Origin: a bacterium
Lineage (GTDB): Bacteria > Spirochaetota > Spirochaetia > JABEVK01
Length of the DNA: 7,049 nucleotides
Direction of reading: 5' to 3'
NCBI GenBank assembly: GCA_021781625.1
Contig: JAJXWL010000097.1
Location: forward strand, 1-7,049
Below are positions 5,096 to 7,049 of this stretch, piece after piece. The notes below the pieces were generated by a model, which was not told the origin of the DNA, made no database searches, and saw only the letters and a program-made list of their open reading frames with translations. Numbering within the stretch: the first letter of the stretch is position 1; every line of letters begins with the position of its first letter. The translations under genes and the position numbers were made by a program.

Positions 5096-6523
5096 ATGAG
5101 AAAATCCTTGAGCTGGACATTTTTGGTGCCTTTGCCTCTGCTGGGATGTTTTTTCGTAGCGTGGTTAAATCCCGGGCTTAGTACGGGGCCCTTTGTATGG
5201 TTGGATTTCACCCCTGCTGCGGTAATCATGGCCGTCTATGTGGCGCTGTTGGGGACCTTTGTGCACCGTTATGCGGTAGTGAGCTTAGCCGGTGAATATC
5301 AAAGTCGGCGGTTTTTAAGGAATTTGGTCGGGACCTTGTGGGCCGTTCAAGGCTTAGCTTTAGCCGGGAATATGGTGCTGTTCATTGTCTTCTGGATGTT
5401 GACTAGCCTCGGTCTGCATAGGCTTTTAGAACACTACCGTCACCGCAGAGCGGCAAGGGTCGTCGCTTGGGAAAAGTTTCTGGTGAGCCGCTTTGGCGAT
5501 GTCTGTCTGATCGGCTCAGCGATTCTCCTAGGACTATCGGCGGGAACTTTAAACTTTACGGAGCTTTCTCGACTTCCCCTCCAGGGGGTACAGATTTCCT
5601 GGGCGGCAGGCTTATTGGCCTTGGGTGCCCTTTCAAAAAGTGCCCAAGTACCGTTTCATGGTTGGCTTCCCAGAACCTTGGAAGCTCCGACGCCTGTTTC
5701 GGCCTTACTGCACGCCGGGGTCATCAATGCCGGCGGATTTTTGCTGATACGGTTTTCGTTCATTATTGCGCATCACCCAGAAGCTCAGTTGTTGGTTTTG
5801 CTGGCCGGCAGTTTGTCAGCACTCTGGGGGGGCTTAGCGATGATAGTGCAACCCGATGTCAAACGCCGTTTGGCTTGGTCCACCGTGGGTCAGATGGGAT
5901 TCATGATGATGGAACTGGGTTTGGGGTCGCCGGGGTTGGCGTTGGTACACCTGATGGGTCACGGTTTGTATAAGGCGAAATCCTTTTTATGGTCGGGCGA
6001 TTCTTCTTTGGTCAAAACGGCCCCTCCCGCGCAAAGGTTAGGTCTTTGGCGACCCTGGGTTGGGGGTATCGTTTGGGCCGGAATTTTGGGAGTGAATTTG
6101 GTCGTCCTAGCGCACTGGGCTCCCAGCCACTTGGTTTTGTCCTGTGTGGTCTGGGCAGCTCTTTTGCCCCTGGTGGTAGGAGCCTGGGAACGTCCTTCGG
6201 GGTTGTTTCGGTCCTTACTGGCCGGTGTTCTCGTCCTGGCGGCTTCGACTTTGCTCGCTTTGGGGGCAGAACAGGTACTGCAATTGCCCGAATACGCCCC
6301 ACACGCCGGCCTAAGAGCCTTCATGGGTTGGGGAGCTGCCTTGTTGCTGGCTTTCACGGGTTTAGTGACAGCCCTTCATCCTTTTTTAGCCAAGTTTACT
6401 TGGTATCGCAAAGCGTATGCTTCCGCCTTACACGGGTTTAGTTTGGGTCGATGGCCTGAAGCCTTGGTAGACCGCTGGAGTCCGGGAGCTAAAGTCCACC
6501 ACAGAATAGGAGGTCAAGCATGA
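5096..6523 (+). CDS. dabB: DabB-like membrane subunit (NuoL/MrpA-type, proton-conducting) of DAB inorganic carbon transporter
   Basis: A 475-residue polytopic membrane protein of the complex I antiporter-subunit family (Proton_antipo_M). The core signature is LGALSKSAQVPFHGWLPRTL followed by EAPTPVSALLHAGVINAGG (about 176-214), with conserved Lys181. Lys256 lies in DVKRRLAWSTVGQMGFM, and His285, His289 and Lys293 in HLMGHGLYKAKSFL, the polar residues of the proton path. It is shorter than NuoL (about 610 residues) and lacks the long lateral helix, as DabB proteins do. In the described DAB system the protein couples the proton gradient to DabA, which converts CO2 to bicarbonate inside the cell. 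The identification rests on the overlapping downstream DUF2309 gene; alone it could be taken for a NADH dehydrogenase subunit. The start is supported by AGGAG (5085-5089), 6 bases before ATG. First gene of the operon, divergent from a wHTH regulator. Confidence 0.92.
   Translation: MRKSLSWTFLVPLPLLGCFFVAWLNPGLSTGPFVWLDFTPAAVIMAVYVALLGTFVHRYAVVSLAGEYQSRRFLRNLVGTLWAVQGLALAGNMVLFIVFWMLTSLGLHRLLEHYRHRRAARVVAWEKFLVSRFGDVCLIGSAILLGLSAGTLNFTELSRLPLQGVQISWAAGLLALGALSKSAQVPFHGWLPRTLEAPTPVSALLHAGVINAGGFLLIRFSFIIAHHPEAQLLVLLAGSLSALWGGLAMIVQPDVKRRLAWSTVGQMGFMMMELGLGSPGLALVHLMGHGLYKAKSFLWSGDSSLVKTAPPAQRLGLWRPWVGGIVWAGILGVNLVVLAHWAPSHLVLSCVVWAALLPLVVGAWERPSGLFRSLLAGVLVLAASTLLALGAEQVLQLPEYAPHAGLRAFMGWGAALLLAFTGLVTALHPFLAKFTWYRKAYASALHGFSLGRWPEALVDRWSPGAKVHHRIGGQA
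6508..6514 (+). promoter_or_regulatory. Strong ribosome binding site of dabA inside dabB
   Basis: AGGAGGT lies 5 bases before the dabA ATG and within the last codons of dabB. The stop of dabB and start of dabA share ATGA (6520-6523), indicating translational coupling of the two subunits. Confidence 0.9.
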
Positions 6524-7049
6524 ATTCCCCTCGTTTATCTTTTCCCGAATGTTTAAGTCTTATCCCGCCAGTCTGGGAATTGGACCGCTATGTTGCCGTG
6601 AACCCGTTTGTAGGCTGGACCCAAGACAGTTTTGCGACATCCATGGAAACTTTAGAAGCGTTTTGGGGAGGAGCCTTAGTCCCTGACGAAACGGACCACC
6701 CAGAACTGGCCAGCCAAGATTGGCATCCGGACGAGCCGGTGAGCCTATTGGGCCCCTTTTTGGCCTCATACTATACACCGGGGACGGCGCTGGTGCCTCC
6801 CCCCTGGAAAGATTTGCCCCTGTGGCAGGCTTGGAAAGAGTCTTTGCCGGGGTCTTTAGGTTTAGGTTGGCGGCGCTCGGGCAAGCTTAGGGCATTGCTT
6901 AGGCAATTGCCCCCAGAGCCGTTGGCGGTTTTAACGACTCTTGTGCCGGTTCACGAAGGCTTACCGAGAGCTTCCGAGGTGATGGCCTTGCTCAAGTTAG
7001 CACCAGGTTGGGCTTCCTATCTACGAAGGCGGTCTTGGCCACAAGCTCC
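6520..7049 (+). CDS. dabA: DabA-like subunit (DUF2309) of DAB inorganic carbon transporter, partial
   Basis: The first 176 codons are visible, and the frame continues past the right edge. LIPPVWELDRYVAVNPFVGW (residues 14-33) is the N-terminal signature of the DUF2309/DabA family. A family-typical region with LLKLAPGWASYLRRRSW lies at about 156-172. DabA is a peripheral, beta-carbonic-anhydrase-like zinc protein that hydrates CO2 one-way when bound to DabB. The zinc ligands (Cys, Asp, His, Cys in characterised members) lie further downstream, outside the window, so catalytic competence cannot be judged. Full-length family members are about 800-1000 residues. The gene overlaps dabB by 4 bases and has its own AGGAGGT. 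Confidence 0.92.
   Translation, partial: MNSPRLSFPECLSLIPPVWELDRYVAVNPFVGWTQDSFATSMETLEAFWGGALVPDETDHPELASQDWHPDEPVSLLGPFLASYYTPGTALVPPPWKDLPLWQAWKESLPGSLGLGWRRSGKLRALLRQLPPEPLAVLTTLVPVHEGLPRASEVMALLKLAPGWASYLRRRSWPQA

Noticed and set aside
5467..6441. Overlapping frames at 5467-5973 (+), 5989-6441 (+), 5959-6357 (-) and 6012-6302 (-)
   Set aside because: They are shadows of the GC-richer dabB gene; translations are low complexity (Arg/Pro/Gly-rich) and have no ribosome binding sites.
6560..6778. Minus-strand frame at 6560-6778
   Set aside because: Antisense to the DabA N-terminus, which carries the recognised family signature.

Overview
The window looks like a chromosomal stretch from a Gram-positive (Firmicutes-type) bacterium. 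The evidence is strong AAGGAG/AGGAGG ribosome binding sites, GTG and TTG starts, a lipoprotein signal peptide, a CBS-domain family II pyrophosphatase (typical of Clostridia-like Firmicutes) and moderate base composition. A DAB-type inorganic carbon transport operon suggests an autotroph or another organism that must concentrate bicarbonate; acidophilic Firmicutes such as Sulfobacillus would fit. That genus guess is inference only.

Left part (1-1544, minus strand): a promoter/operator region around 1500-1544 appears to drive leftward a 37-codon TTG-started gene (1389-1276), and 19 bases later a repeat-containing surface lipoprotein that runs off the left edge. The small peptide carries an exact match to the lasso-peptide leader signature (YxxPxLxxxGxxxxxT). 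It is preceded by a leader RNA with two competing hairpins, one of which covers its ribosome binding site. The promoter region contains a 17-bp palindrome lying exactly between promoter elements on both strands, plus a second degenerate copy 23 bp away, as expected for a TetR-like repressor.

Middle (1731-4977): rightward is a complete 549-residue CBS-DRTGG-DHH-DHHA2 inorganic pyrophosphatase. It meets, tail to tail with one base between, a leftward three-gene set: a small winged-helix regulator, a glutathione-peroxidase-family thiol peroxidase, and a GH16 glucanase that has no visible signal peptide.

Right part (4978-7049): a 118-bp divergent promoter region separates the regulator from a rightward operon. 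The first gene encodes a NuoL/Mrp-like proton-channel subunit (dabB-type). It overlaps by ATGA the second gene, encoding the DUF2309/DabA-type subunit, which is cut by the right edge. Together they should form the DAB bicarbonate-accumulating complex, probably controlled by the divergent regulator. The previously undescribed material most worth following is the peptide-lipoprotein cassette and the regulator-peroxidase-GH16 set attached to the carbon uptake operon.
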